From the NCBI GenBank assembly GCA_030682175.1, contig JAUXOM010000036.1, positions 1 through 64,000 of the forward strand: a stretch of 64,000 nucleotides of DNA, written 5' to 3'. Source of the stretch: Rhodocyclaceae bacterium (GTDB lineage: Bacteria; Pseudomonadota; Gammaproteobacteria; Burkholderiales; Rhodocyclaceae). How positions within the stretch are numbered: the first letter of the stretch is position 1; each line of letters begins with the position of its first letter. The notes beneath the pieces were generated by a model, which worked only from the letters and a program-made list of their open reading frames with translations, did not search any database and had not been told where the DNA came from. The translations under genes and the position numbers were made by a program. Shown in pieces: positions 7,848 to 15,026 of the stretch.

Positions 7848-8326
7848 TTTTTAACCTCATTATTGATTGACAAACCCAAACACAACACCCGTTCCGCCTC
7901 GCGCCGCTTGACCAGCCCCGGCAACACCCGCCCACCCGCTTTAACCCAGCGCGGCAACTCATTACAACCACCGGCATAATCCCCGGCGTTCCATTTTTTC
8001 ACCATTGTCGATCCGCAAAATGCCGACGCCCCTACGTTGTACGAAAACGACACCGCCGCATCGTACTCATGCTGATGCAGCGGCACTTTCACGCACCGTT
8101 TCAGCGCGCCCTCAAACGCCTGGATGTCGGTCAACGCCCTGGACAAGGCTTTTTCAGGTGTTATTGTGTCGCCTAATTTAACGCCTGAGGTGGTGCCAAA
8201 ACCGATAGTCGGCACATCGCCCGGCACCGGGATATACGCCGTGCCCCGATAGCCCTCATGAGTGGCAAGGCCGACCAAGGCCGAGGCGGACAGCGCCAGC
8301 GCCGCCAGATTGCTGCGTTTTATCAT
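7844..8326 (-). CDS. Phage endolysin, GH24 lysozyme with N-terminal signal-arrest-release helix
   Basis: The 160-residue GH24 lysozyme cleaves the glycan backbone of peptidoglycan. After the weakly hydrophobic, alanine-rich segment SNLAALALSASALVGLA comes THEGYRGTAY with catalytic E24, then PGDVPTIGFGTT. FSYNVGASAFCGST and LPGLVKRREAERVLC complete the fold. The small-residue-rich N-terminal helix without a clear cleavage site is typical of SAR endolysins. Start 8326 was chosen because upstream sequence to 8494 would overlap the Mor gene. Mor usually activates the middle promoter just before this kind of module, so the gap 8327-8450 is a likely regulated promoter. Confidence 0.92.
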   Translation of the reverse strand: MIKRSNLAALALSASALVGLATHEGYRGTAYIPVPGDVPTIGFGTTSGVKLGDTITPEKALSRALTDIQAFEGALKRCVKVPLHQHEYDAAVSFSYNVGASAFCGSTMVKKWNAGDYAGGCNELPRWVKAGGRVLPGLVKRREAERVLCLGLSINNEVKK

Positions 8327-8450
8327 GGGTGTACTCCGCTGATGCCGCGTTGAGAGGTTTGAATTCGGTAGATAATGTTCATGCCGCCAGTGTAGGCGGC
8401 GGCAACGAGGCAGGAAATTAACGCCTGTTAAAAGCGTAGAGGGGGGGGTG

Positions 8451-8783
8451 TTAATCAAACAGCCGCATCTGCCGCTTAGCCAGCTCAGACGCATACATGC
8501 GCTTAACGATGCGGTAGATTTCTTTGGTGGTCAGGCCGTACTCGCGGTGCAGCGCGTCGTGATTACTGCCGTCGAATTTTTGAAAAATCTCAAGATTGCG
8601 CTGATGCTGAATGTAAGCCTCGCCTTTCGGGAAATACAGCGGCGTCCCGGAATAATGCGCGCGGATGGTTTCTGTCACGCAAAAAGCGATACCCGCCACA
8701 TCCGGTTGTGCCAGCTTAGCCAGCTCAACGCACAGCAGCTGGTGCATTTCTATTAGTTTTTCCGGGTAATTTTCAGGCAACAT
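8451..8783 (-). CDS. Mor-family transcription activator
   Basis: This 110-residue protein matches the Mu Mor/C family. It has an N-terminal dimerisation part (YPEKLIEMHQLLCVELAKLA) and a C-terminal helix-turn-helix (NHDALHREYGLTTKEIYRIVKR). In Mu, Mor turns on middle transcription leading to late activator C. Start 8783 is chosen because the longer frame to 8939 runs through the terminator and palindromic repeat. A rho-independent terminator lies upstream at 8848-8867. Confidence 0.9.
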   Translation of the reverse strand: MLPENYPEKLIEMHQLLCVELAKLAQPDVAGIAFCVTETIRAHYSGTPLYFPKGEAYIQHQRNLEIFQKFDGSNHDALHREYGLTTKEIYRIVKRMYASELAKRQMRLFD

Positions 8784-8847
8784 GGCGGCTCCTGTGGGTT
8801 TATAAAGCAAGCTATTATAAACCTGTGCTTTATAACCGCGCATAAAA

Positions 8848-8867
8848 AAACCCGCCGAAGCGGGTTT
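8848..8867. terminator. Hairpin terminator, bidirectional
   Basis: The eight-pair stem AAACCCGC / GCGGGTTT with loop CGAA has A/T runs on both sides, so it can act on either strand. An identical stem-loop lies at 9046-9065, the two flanking repeat copy C. Confidence 0.85.
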
Positions 8868-8925
8868 TGTGGGTTGTGGGAGCGACGCCCACGTCGCTAC
8901 TAGCGCGGAATACGCTTTACCGACC

Positions 8926-9039
8926 TGTCTCGTTCCCAAGCTCCAGCTTGGGAATGCAGTCCCTCAAGCTCTGCTTGATGCTATCCTGCAAGCAGAGCTT
9001 GAGGGTAGTCACTCCCAAGCCGGAGCTTGGGAGCGAGAA
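8926..9039. repeat. Composite palindromic repeat, copy C
   Basis: This is a full-length copy of the nested palindrome, from TCTCGTTCCCAAGC to GCTTGGGAGCGAGA, with small changes in the arms. It sits between two identical terminators in the gap between the Mor gene and the small gene at 9082. Confidence 0.9.
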
Positions 9040-9045
9040 ATAAAA

Positions 9046-9065
9046 AAACCCGCCGAAGCGGGTTT
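9046..9065. terminator. Hairpin terminator, second identical copy
   Basis: It is the same eight-pair stem and CGAA loop as at 8848-8867. On the - strand it terminates transcription from the antirepressor side before the Mor gene. Confidence 0.85.
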
Positions 9066-9081
9066 AATGGGGCGGTGTGGG

Positions 9082-9279
9082 CTAACTCACCAATTCCGGC
9101 AGCAGCGCGGCGGCCAATTGTTCACGGGCGGCGCACTGTTCCTGCTGCAAAAACGCCAGCAGTTGCGCCAGTTTGTCGCGGTCGATGCCGTCCTCGCCGG
9201 GTGCCATCAGATCAGCGACCACGCCCTGGCAGACGGACACGTTATCCAGCCGGTCGAGGGCGGCAAGGATCAGGCTCAT
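9082..9279 (-). CDS. Hypothetical small phage protein
   Basis: The 65-residue acidic, helical protein (MSLILAALDRLDNVSV at the start, FLQQEQCAAREQLAAALL near the end) matches no family I recognise. It overlaps the stop of the upstream Bro-N gene by four bases and is the last gene before a terminator, so it probably shares that transcript. Confidence 0.55.
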   Translation of the reverse strand: MSLILAALDRLDNVSVCQGVVADLMAPGEDGIDRDKLAQLLAFLQQEQCAAREQLAAALLPELVS

Positions 9280-9854
9280 AAGTCACCGCCAAACAGGTCA
9301 ACTTGCTGCTGGCTGTTAGCCGTCGTGGGCGCAAGGCCGCAGGCTTTGAGCTTGTTGACATCGCCGCGCAAGGTGGTTTCGCCGATTTGCAGCAGCTGGC
9401 ACGAACGGGACTTGCTAAAACCGGCCTGCAACAAGGTCTGCACTTCGCGCAGGCGCGGGCTCAGGCGCAAAATTTCGCGCTGGGCGGCGTGCAGGTGTTG
9501 ATACACGTCCTGATTGATAGCGTTGTGTGCCGCCAAGGTTTGGCTGGCAAAGTGGCGGAAGTCTTTGGAGGCTTTGGTGTTGGCGAAAAAGGCCAGTTTG
9601 ATGCAGCCGGTGTCTGAGAATATACGGGTATTTTGTAGCGTCCCTTGAGGTGAGGTCAATTTGACCTCGGTTGAATCTTCCAGGGTAAATTCATCGACAT
9701 GGCGGGCATAGAGCTTGTTAATACTGGTGCGCGCATGATCGGGGGCATAGCCTAAGCAAATGCCGACCTGCGCAGAAGTGAGCCACCTCTTGCCGTTATG
9801 GTCGATGATGGCAACAGGGGTATTGTTGAATTGGGGTTGTAATGCAGTGTTCAT
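9276..9854 (-). CDS. Bro-N domain antirepressor-like protein
   Basis: This 192-residue protein has an N-terminal Bro-N-like domain (residues about 13-100). Recognisable parts are GKRWLTSAQVGICLGYAPDH, INKLYARHVDEF and TGCIKLAFFANTKASKDFRHF. Bro-N proteins bind DNA and often act as phage antirepressors. The C-terminal part carries another helix-turn-helix-like stretch (FSKSRSCQLLQIGETTLRGD). A 420-base gap with strong hairpins precedes it, which fits separate regulation from the early operon. Confidence 0.85.
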   Translation of the reverse strand: MNTALQPQFNNTPVAIIDHNGKRWLTSAQVGICLGYAPDHARTSINKLYARHVDEFTLEDSTEVKLTSPQGTLQNTRIFSDTGCIKLAFFANTKASKDFRHFASQTLAAHNAINQDVYQHLHAAQREILRLSPRLREVQTLLQAGFSKSRSCQLLQIGETTLRGDVNKLKACGLAPTTANSQQQVDLFGGDL

Positions 9855-10277
9855 GATAATGTCCTGTAGTTTTTCGAAAAAATCCCGTTAGGGAGTGGCA
9901 GGAGCTTCGAACAGTTACAGACTGCTCCGGGTATTGGTTATTTCCCGGAACTCCCGCCACATAAGCTGAACCATGGCGGGCATAGGCTCGCAATGGTTGA
10001 AAAATGGCAGGCAAAAAAATACCGCAGGTCTTTCGGGTGCGGGTTCCGCTGTAAGGAGATTCGAAGCTCCGATGCAAAGCGTAACCGCACGGTTATCTTT
10101 TGTCAATCGTTTAGATTTGTCTCGCTGCCAAGTCTTGTAGGTCGGGTTAGCGTAGCGTAACCCAGGAGCTGGACGGGGCATGTTGCCCCGTCCGAAACGT
10201 TTTAACGTACTCCCATCAAAACGTTGCGACGGGGTACATACCCCGTCGCGCCTAAGTATATACCCCGTCGCGCCTAG
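9855..10277. other. Intergenic region with palindromes and a short tandem repeat
   Basis: No convincing gene is seen in these 423 bases. The region holds an inverted repeat GGACGGGGCA/TGCCCCGTCC (10172-10194), a second, GCGACGGGG/CCCCGTCGC (about 10227-10250), and a partial tandem repeat of TATACCCCGTCGCGCCTA (around 10236-10278). A GGGTTAGCGTAGCGTAACCC palindrome lies at about 10144-10163. These resemble dispersed host repeats. A leader or promoter for the Bro-N gene may lie between 9855 and 10080. Confidence 0.6.
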
Positions 10278-11087
10278 TTATTTTGCTATAGGAAAATCCT
10301 GTGCGTATTCACCGTTCACTGTCCATCGCAGCAATTTTGGACGCTTTCCTTCGCGCATATAATTCCATGCAATAATGACGTAAGCGGTTCTATGTAACAT
10401 GCTTTCTTTTTTTACTGACGAAATGATCTTTATTAATTTCTCTCGTAGCAAAAACTCTGGGGAATTATCATCCATGCCGACGCCTGTCTCTATTTTTGTA
10501 AAAAAATCAGCGCATAACTCGTTGTCCACTCTAGATAAGATAACGTGCAAAAAACCGACGTAAGCAGGCGTTAGCCATCGGCTCATCGTGCTGTGGGATC
10601 TTGCCGCACGAGCCGAGGCAACAATTTCATTTTTGTTTTCATTAAAATACTTAAGCATTATTGGTTTTGATGATCGACGTCCATTGGTTGTAGGCAGGCC
10701 CGATTCATCATATATCATCAGCAGCGGAATAATTGCTGCACAAATATTATAATTATCGACTTTATCCATCCCGATCAAAGCGCCTAACGTCCTCGCCGTG
10801 CCTTGGTCTATCGTGTCAAACACGTCATCATCTAATCCTGTTATTACCACGGTCTTAATTGCTATCCCAGTGTGCACTATAGCCATTAAACGATGCTGCC
10901 CGTCCAGGATAACATTTGATTTTGATACCTTTATTGAGTCGCCGTTAAACTTGTACAAACCTTTATTTATTTCATCTATAAGCTTATTCAGGTTAGCTTT
11001 AACAAGAGGTCTATTTCTTGTATTCAGAGCCAATAGCTGTCTAGCCCTATCCGGTGTTATTAATTCTATTGTTTGCGTTAATTCCAT
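10278..11087 (-). CDS. ParB/Srx-like protein with DGQHRL motif
   Basis: The 269-residue protein has an N-terminal ParB-like fold: VKANLNKLIDEINKGLYKFN, then SKSNVILDGQHRLMAIVHTG. The DGQHRL motif is typical of ParB-like nuclease/CTPase-type domains. The remainder is helical, with an FDTIDQGTARTLGALIGM block often seen downstream of this motif in phage and mobile-element proteins. Its DNA is clearly more AT-rich than its neighbours and Mu has no counterpart, suggesting recent acquisition. Function is unknown; DNA binding, DNA modification or defence against host systems are possible. Confidence 0.65.
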   Translation of the reverse strand: MELTQTIELITPDRARQLLALNTRNRPLVKANLNKLIDEINKGLYKFNGDSIKVSKSNVILDGQHRLMAIVHTGIAIKTVVITGLDDDVFDTIDQGTARTLGALIGMDKVDNYNICAAIIPLLMIYDESGLPTTNGRRSSKPIMLKYFNENKNEIVASARAARSHSTMSRWLTPAYVGFLHVILSRVDNELCADFFTKIETGVGMDDNSPEFLLREKLIKIISSVKKESMLHRTAYVIIAWNYMREGKRPKLLRWTVNGEYAQDFPIAK

Positions 11088-11138
11088 AATGATTCCTCGT
11101 TTAATTAATTTTTTTCCAAACGCGCAAGCCGCGCAGCC

Positions 11139-11516
11139 CTACAAATCCGCCATCACATAAAACGTATGCCTGCCGATGCGGCGGGTCACATCGCCCTTGA
11201 ATGCGGGTTTTTTGCCGGTGTTCCAGCTGTCCGCCTTGCCGACAATCGGCTTTTTGCGGTCGGTTAAAATGCTGTCGGCCAGCGTGATCCAATAATGCTC
11301 AAGCCGCACCGGCGGTTGTTTCCGGGTCACGCCTTTGATCTTGCAAATAGCGGTTTTACTGCGCTTTGCCCGTGCTTTGGTGGCTTCGCCCAGGGCAATG
11401 ACGCCCTCAATCGACTCCCCCCGGCCTTCGCTATACAGGATTTTAGACAGGCATTTAGCCTCGTCAGCCTGCGCGGCGGGCAGGGCAAGCAGCAGCGTTA
11501 ATAACAGTCTTTTCAT
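11139..11516 (-). CDS. Secreted SleB-like cell wall hydrolase
   Basis: The 125-residue protein has a clear signal peptide (MKRLLLTLLLALPAAQA) and then CLSKILYSEGRGESIEGVIALGEA, the start of the SleB-type hydrolase domain with its conserved glutamates. The rest (AFKGDVTRRIGRHTFYV) fits the short form of that family. These enzymes cut peptidoglycan. Lying in the early region far from the lysozyme, it may act in entry or wall remodelling rather than lysis. The 30-residue membrane peptide at 11521 precedes it directly. Confidence 0.75.
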   Translation of the reverse strand: MKRLLLTLLLALPAAQADEAKCLSKILYSEGRGESIEGVIALGEATKARAKRSKTAICKIKGVTRKQPPVRLEHYWITLADSILTDRKKPIVGKADSWNTGKKPAFKGDVTRRIGRHTFYVMADL

Positions 11517-11520
11517 CAGA

Positions 11521-11613
11521 TCACCTTTTTGTTAATAATTCGACCGACACCAGCAGCGCAACGATTACCAACTGCACCACCGACACCTGCCAGACTAGCG
11601 TTATTGCATCCAT
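11521..11613 (-). CDS. Single-span membrane micropeptide
   Basis: This is a 30-codon gene, too short for routine calling. A GGAGAG ribosome-binding site lies six bases before the ATG. The product, starting MDAITLVWQVSVVQLVIVAL, is one hydrophobic span with a short KR tail. Its start overlaps the upstream stop in a TGATG arrangement, and its stop is five bases before the ATG of the SleB-like gene. The strong packing suggests it is translated. Its role, perhaps holin-like or as a partner of the hydrolase, is a guess. Confidence 0.6.
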   Translation of the reverse strand: MDAITLVWQVSVVQLVIVALLVSVELLTKR

Positions 11614-11984
11614 CAGACTCTCCTGACCGCAGCCTTAATCAGCGCGGCAATCTTTTCCCGATTCGCCCGCGCCTTGTCCTCGGGATACGCTGGGGCATCC
11701 AGGGCCGGATCTTTATATACCCTCGGCGGCAACAGCGGCCGCAATTGGCTGGGGCTCGGCCAGCGCTGGCTTTGCGCGGCCAGTTGCAAAAACGCGGCCT
11801 CCAACCGTGGCTTGTCCAGCTCTTCGTTCCAGGTGATAGGCCATTGGCTAATCACCCGCACCCAGATAGACGCGGTTTTGGTCATGATTTCAGCAGCAGG
11901 GCCGCCGTCCAAATGCAGCACCACCAGCGCCTTCAAACATTCGGACACGGTTTTTCTAAGCCAGTCCAAGTCATCAGTAGCCAT
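11613..11984 (-). CDS. Conserved Mu-like phage early protein, function unknown
   Basis: The 123-residue protein starts MATDDLDWLRKTVSECLK. Helical N-terminal half, then WPSPSQLRPLLPPRV and a basic C-terminus (RANREKIAALIKAAVRRV). I recall proteins of this kind in Mu-like prophages but know no function. The longer frame to 12125 runs inside the neighbour through a dispersed repeat and is not used. It overlaps that neighbour by 11 bases. Confidence 0.65.
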   Translation of the reverse strand: MATDDLDWLRKTVSECLKALVVLHLDGGPAAEIMTKTASIWVRVISQWPITWNEELDKPRLEAAFLQLAAQSQRWPSPSQLRPLLPPRVYKDPALDAPAYPEDKARANREKIAALIKAAVRRV

Positions 11985-12453
11985 TGCCGAAATCCTCCAA
12001 CGCTTGCAGGGCTTGCGCGGTCTTGCTGGTGGCGCCTGTAGGAGCCGCCACCCGGCCCCGACTTGGGTTAATCGCGGCCGGGTGGCCGCTCCCACCCGGT
12101 GAGTCGCTTTCACTGACCAGTACATAATCCTCCAGCACCCGTTTTAAATAATTATGGTTAGTCAATGCCCTGCCGCCCTTGCCCTGCAAGCTGTCCACGG
12201 TCTGCCGCATGGCCTGGGCGACATTCCCGGCATGACCCAAACCCAGCGCGTCTTTCGCCAGTTTCAGCGCCCGATCATTAGCCAGATCGCGGCTGGGTGA
12301 GCGGAACAGACCCAGATAACCGACCAGCGCGCTGCCGGACTCGATGTCCAGCCGCACCAGCAGCCCCAGCAATTCCCGCCCGGCCTCATCCTGTACCAGC
12401 GCGTCTACGCTAATCCGGCTGTGGCAGATGGGGCATCGGTTAAGCTGCATCAT
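11974..12453 (-). CDS. Conserved phage protein with N-terminal CxxC zinc site
   Basis: The 159-residue protein begins MMQLNRCPICHSRISVDALV with a CPIC pair and a following His. A helical segment around GRELLGLLVRLDIESGSALV follows. The C-terminal region (residues about 115-145) is encoded by a dispersed repeat rich in GGGAGCGGCC motifs (12040-12100), so this part is probably a disordered insertion. It overlaps GemA by 14 bases. No function is known; position is typical of Mu-like early genes. Confidence 0.65.
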   Translation of the reverse strand: MMQLNRCPICHSRISVDALVQDEAGRELLGLLVRLDIESGSALVGYLGLFRSPSRDLANDRALKLAKDALGLGHAGNVAQAMRQTVDSLQGKGGRALTNHNYLKRVLEDYVLVSESDSPGGSGHPAAINPSRGRVAAPTGATSKTAQALQALEDFGNGY

Positions 12454-12865
12454 CGCCTCCCCGTTTCGCCGCATCCTTCGCCAGCGCGGCAATAATCCCG
12501 GCCAATTCCCGCCCGTCGCAAAATTCCAACGCGTCCTTTTTGTACATGCGCTTAGCCAGGGCAAGGGCATACGCCCAAGGCCGTCCGGCATCGGCCAACA
12601 GCGCTTCGATTTTGCCCAGCTGTTTGGCGTTGGCGGCCTTTGTCCCGGCATTATGCGGACGGCCTTTGTACACTTTGCTGCCTTTGAAGCCGACTTTTTT
12701 CAGGTGTTCCAGTACGCTGGCACGGCCTGCGCTTGTTAAATCTTTGGCGCTGTTAACACCTGCCAGCTGCATCAGCAGGGCGCGGTAGGTGTCGTCATCA
12801 AGCCCCAGTTGTTTTTTGGCAATGTGGATTTTTGCCAGTTGTTGTTTGTGGGTTAATTCGTTCAT
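12440..12865 (-). CDS. gemA: GemA-family protein (Mu gp16 / DUF1018)
   Basis: This 141-residue protein matches the gp16/GemA family: MNELTHKQQLAKIHIAKKQL, DDDTYRALLMQLAGVNSAKD, then the Arg/Lys block and WAYALALAKRMYKKDALEFC. In Mu, GemA alters host gene expression and supercoiling. It starts with the same MNELTH codons and upstream DNA as the DUF3164 gene at 13344-13967, because a segment of about 115 bases is duplicated. It overlaps the CxxC protein downstream. Confidence 0.88.
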   Translation of the reverse strand: MNELTHKQQLAKIHIAKKQLGLDDDTYRALLMQLAGVNSAKDLTSAGRASVLEHLKKVGFKGSKVYKGRPHNAGTKAANAKQLGKIEALLADAGRPWAYALALAKRMYKKDALEFCDGRELAGIIAALAKDAAKRGGDDAA

Positions 12866-13007
12866 GTGTGTACCTATAATAAGAGTTAAATTGTGTGTTA
12901 CTGCTTAACCGCAGAGTTACGCAGAGTTTTCCGCAGAGTCTCGCCGAGCTTTTTAAATCCTTTGCGAGACTCTGCGCCTTACTCTGCGCGCCTCTGCGGT
13001 TAATGCT
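12847..13007. repeat. Duplicated gene-start and leader segment, copy 1
   Basis: About 115 bases (12847-12961) are nearly identical to 13949-14063, covering the MNELTH codons and the DNA upstream of gemA. The outer part consists of repeated CCGCAGAG/CTCTGCGG motifs that can fold into a hairpin. It is a likely early regulatory or recombination segment. Confidence 0.85.
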
Positions 13008-13014
13008 TTTAAAA

Positions 13015-13347
13015 TCAATAAAACTCGAGCCCACGGCCGGTGTTGATGGCCACCGCACGACCGGTCAAGAACTGCAACGCCAGCGCCTGATCGAGTGCGC
13101 TCGGCCTCGCCCGATCCAGTCGCAAGCCCACCGCGCGTTTCCGCTCGGCAACTTGCTGCAAATGCCGTTGGTACGGTTCGGTTGCCAGCCATTCCATCAC
13201 CACCACGCGTCGGTACATAAACGACCGGTTCTTTTTGCAAACCGCCGGCGGCGCACCAAACATCATCAACAATTCAGCGGTAAACGCCCGGCTTTTGCCC
13301 AGCAAGGCGGCAATATCCTCACGCGTCATCAGATCGTCCATCATCAC
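13015..13347 (-). CDS. Hypothetical HTH-containing phage protein
   Basis: The 110-residue protein has a helix-turn-helix-like N-terminus (MTREDIAALLGKSRAFTAEL), then CKKNRSFMYRRVVVMEWLAT and a basic helical tail. It overlaps the DUF3164 stop by four bases. The fold suggests a DNA-binding accessory protein of the early operon, but no family was recognised. Confidence 0.55.
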   Translation of the reverse strand: MMMDDLMTREDIAALLGKSRAFTAELLMMFGAPPAVCKKNRSFMYRRVVVMEWLATEPYQRHLQQVAERKRAVGLRLDRARPSALDQALALQFLTGRAVAINTGRGLEFY

Positions 13348-13967
13348 AACCCCGCCAAATCCAGCGCCAGCTGGTCGAACTTGCCGGAACTGTTGCGCCG
13401 GTAGATGCGCAGATAGGCTTTGGTGCTAACCACTTGCATCGAATCGCGCAGGGCCTGCATCGCCGCCATCCATTGCTCGTCGTCAATATCCAGTTGCAGC
13501 AGGGTGTAAATCCGCCCCAGGCTGATCTTGCCCTCTTTGTCGGTCTGGAAGGCGTGTTCGACCAAGGCCTTGACTTCGTTGCCGCTGCCTTCCGTCCAAC
13601 GATGAATGCAGGCATCGACCAACTCTTTCGCCGCTTGCAAGCGTTCGTCGAAAATCTTCACGTCAGCCTGCGACAATTTGATTTGATACTGGCCATCGAA
13701 GCTGCACAGCGTAATGTTGCCTTTGATGCCGCCCAATTTCAGCCCGTATTTTTCAGCGGACAGCTCGACGAAGGCTTGGATGTCGCCAAACGCTTCGTTT
13801 TTAAAATCGCCCATAATCGTCCGCAAGTCGTTGGCTTTGCTGACAATCTCCAGCACAAGATTGTCGCGGGTTTTGTCGATCTCGCTGACCAGGGCGGTCG
13901 GGACGAGATGGCCGCTACCGTTGCGCAGGTAGCCTAAGGGGATTTCGTTGTGGGTTAATTCGTTCAT
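13344..13967 (-). CDS. DUF3164 family phage protein
   Basis: The 207-residue protein matches DUF3164, a family common in Mu-like early regions with unknown function. Visible segments are HLVPTALVSEIDKTRDNLVLE near the N-terminus, GGIKGNITLCSFDGQYQI in the middle and YLRIYRRNSSGKFDQLALDL at the end. It starts MNELTHNEIPLGYLRNG. The first six residues and the upstream region duplicate those of gemA. Confidence 0.85.
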   Translation of the reverse strand: MNELTHNEIPLGYLRNGSGHLVPTALVSEIDKTRDNLVLEIVSKANDLRTIMGDFKNEAFGDIQAFVELSAEKYGLKLGGIKGNITLCSFDGQYQIKLSQADVKIFDERLQAAKELVDACIHRWTEGSGNEVKALVEHAFQTDKEGKISLGRIYTLLQLDIDDEQWMAAMQALRDSMQVVSTKAYLRIYRRNSSGKFDQLALDLAGL

Positions 13968-14085
13968 GTGTGTACCTATAATAAGAGTTAAATTGTGTGT
14001 TACTGCTTAACCGCAGAGTTACGCAGAGTTTTCCGCAGAGTCTCACCGAGTTTTTTAAATCCTCTGCGCGCCTCTGCGGTTAAAC
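13949..14085. repeat. Duplicated gene-start and leader segment, copy 2
   Basis: It matches 12847-12961 with about two changes, then has a shorter CTCTGCG tail ending at about 14082. It lies upstream of the DUF3164 start. Confidence 0.85.
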
Positions 14086-14087
14086 CT

Positions 14088-14153
14088 TTACCAAGTCCGC
14101 CAAACCACCGGCATCATCAGCAGCACTGCCAAAAACAGCAGCAGCCCGTCCAT
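14088..14153 (-). CDS. Possible 21-residue membrane micropeptide
   Basis: This short frame (MDGLLLFLAVLLMMPVVWR and two more residues) overlaps the upstream stop as TGATG and would insert in the membrane. No separate ribosome-binding site is obvious, so it would depend on coupling. It is listed because of the tight overlap and its similarity in style to the 30-residue peptide at 11521. Confidence 0.35.
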   Translation of the reverse strand: MDGLLLFLAVLLMMPVVWRTW

Positions 14154-14524
14154 CAGTTAAGCCCCAGCGGCCGCATCGGCTTATGCCAAACCACCTTCAC
14201 GCCATCCATAACGGCCGCATAATCGCGGTACATCTGCCCACCCGCGCCGCTTTGTCCGGTGCAGACCGACACTAAGCGCACCGTATTGGCACAAGGCTTA
14301 ATAGTGACCGACGGGCAATCACCAAATTGCGCGGTCAGCACCTGAAAGCCCATATCCTTGAGCTGCGCCGCCACCTTGGCAACTTGCCCGATCGCCACCG
14401 GCTCAACCGGACGGTTTAGCATTTGGCAGCTCTTCATGCTGTCCGCCTGGTAGGAGCCGCCGCCCTCGTGGGAGCGGCCACTCCCACCAGGCTGACCACT
14501 CCCGCCCAAATTAAACAAACTCAT
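14153..14524 (-). CDS. Hypothetical phage protein
   Basis: This 123-residue protein has a glycine/serine-rich N-terminal stretch (residues about 7-28) encoded by a dispersed GTGGGAGCGGCC-type repeat. A more ordered domain follows, with VAKVAAQLKDMGFQVLTAQF and CANTVRLVSVCTG. The true gene may be the ordered part, with the repeat inserted near its start. No family was recognised. It overlaps both neighbours. Confidence 0.5.
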   Translation of the reverse strand: MSLFNLGGSGQPGGSGRSHEGGGSYQADSMKSCQMLNRPVEPVAIGQVAKVAAQLKDMGFQVLTAQFGDCPSVTIKPCANTVRLVSVCTGQSGAGGQMYRDYAAVMDGVKVVWHKPMRPLGLN

Positions 14525-14724
14525 AAATCCCCCGCCTTATACACATCGGCCAGATGCACAGCCGCCTTCAGCACTAAAATCAGCGCATCGCACTCGGCGG
14601 TATTGAGCACCGCCGCCTGCACCTGCCCATCAACCTCCATTTCCAAGCGGATCACCCGGCTGGATATGGCCGTCATCGTGGTCACGGTATCGCCGCTTGC
14701 CAAACCTAATTTATTCAAAAACAT
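14521..14724 (-). CDS. Hypothetical small phage protein
   Basis: The 67-residue protein starts MFLNKLGLASGDTVTTMTAI and ends with a hydrophobic helix ALILVLKAAVHLADVY. The longer frame to 14859 would overlap the next gene almost completely, so the start at 14724 is used; it lies three bases after that gene's stop. No family was recognised. Confidence 0.55.
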   Translation of the reverse strand: MFLNKLGLASGDTVTTMTAISSRVIRLEMEVDGQVQAAVLNTAECDALILVLKAAVHLADVYKAGDL

Positions 14725-14726
14725 AA

Positions 14727-15026
14727 CTATTCCCCTTTTTGTGAACACAGCTGGCAGGCTTCCCACCAGGTTAATTTGGATGCGCCGCCAAACGGGCGCG
14801 GCGCGGTTGAACGGTTGCGGCACACGTCGCGGCCAATGTCTTCGTCGATGTAAGGACACCTCACGATGTTGATATAACGCCGTGCAAACAGGTTTAAAAT
14901 CGGCGTTGGGTTAGGGTAATGCCCGGTGCACACCATGCGCACCGCGCTGCCGGTAATGCCTAAAGCGTCGGCCAGGCCTTTGGTGCCCAGTTCTTCGCGT
15001 TTGGCTTTAAATAAGTCCAGACTCAT
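14727..15026 (-). CDS. Cro-like HTH protein with C-terminal cysteines
   Basis: This 99-residue protein has an N-terminal HTH (FKAKREELGTKGLADALGIT, then SAVRMVCTGHYP). The C-terminal part has CPYIDEDIGRDVC and CQLC. Similar phage proteins couple a Cro-like domain to a cysteine-rich tail. It overlaps the upstream winged-helix gene by four bases. It may regulate or stabilise early functions. Confidence 0.6.
   Translation of the reverse strand: MSLDLFKAKREELGTKGLADALGITGSAVRMVCTGHYPNPTPILNLFARRYINIVRCPYIDEDIGRDVCRNRSTAPRPFGGASKLTWWEACQLCSQKGE

Noticed and set aside
9796-10077. Frame of 93 codons overlapping the Bro-N start
   Set aside because: It runs antiparallel to hairpins and overlaps the Bro-N gene; no ribosome-binding site was seen. 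A leader peptide cannot be ruled out.
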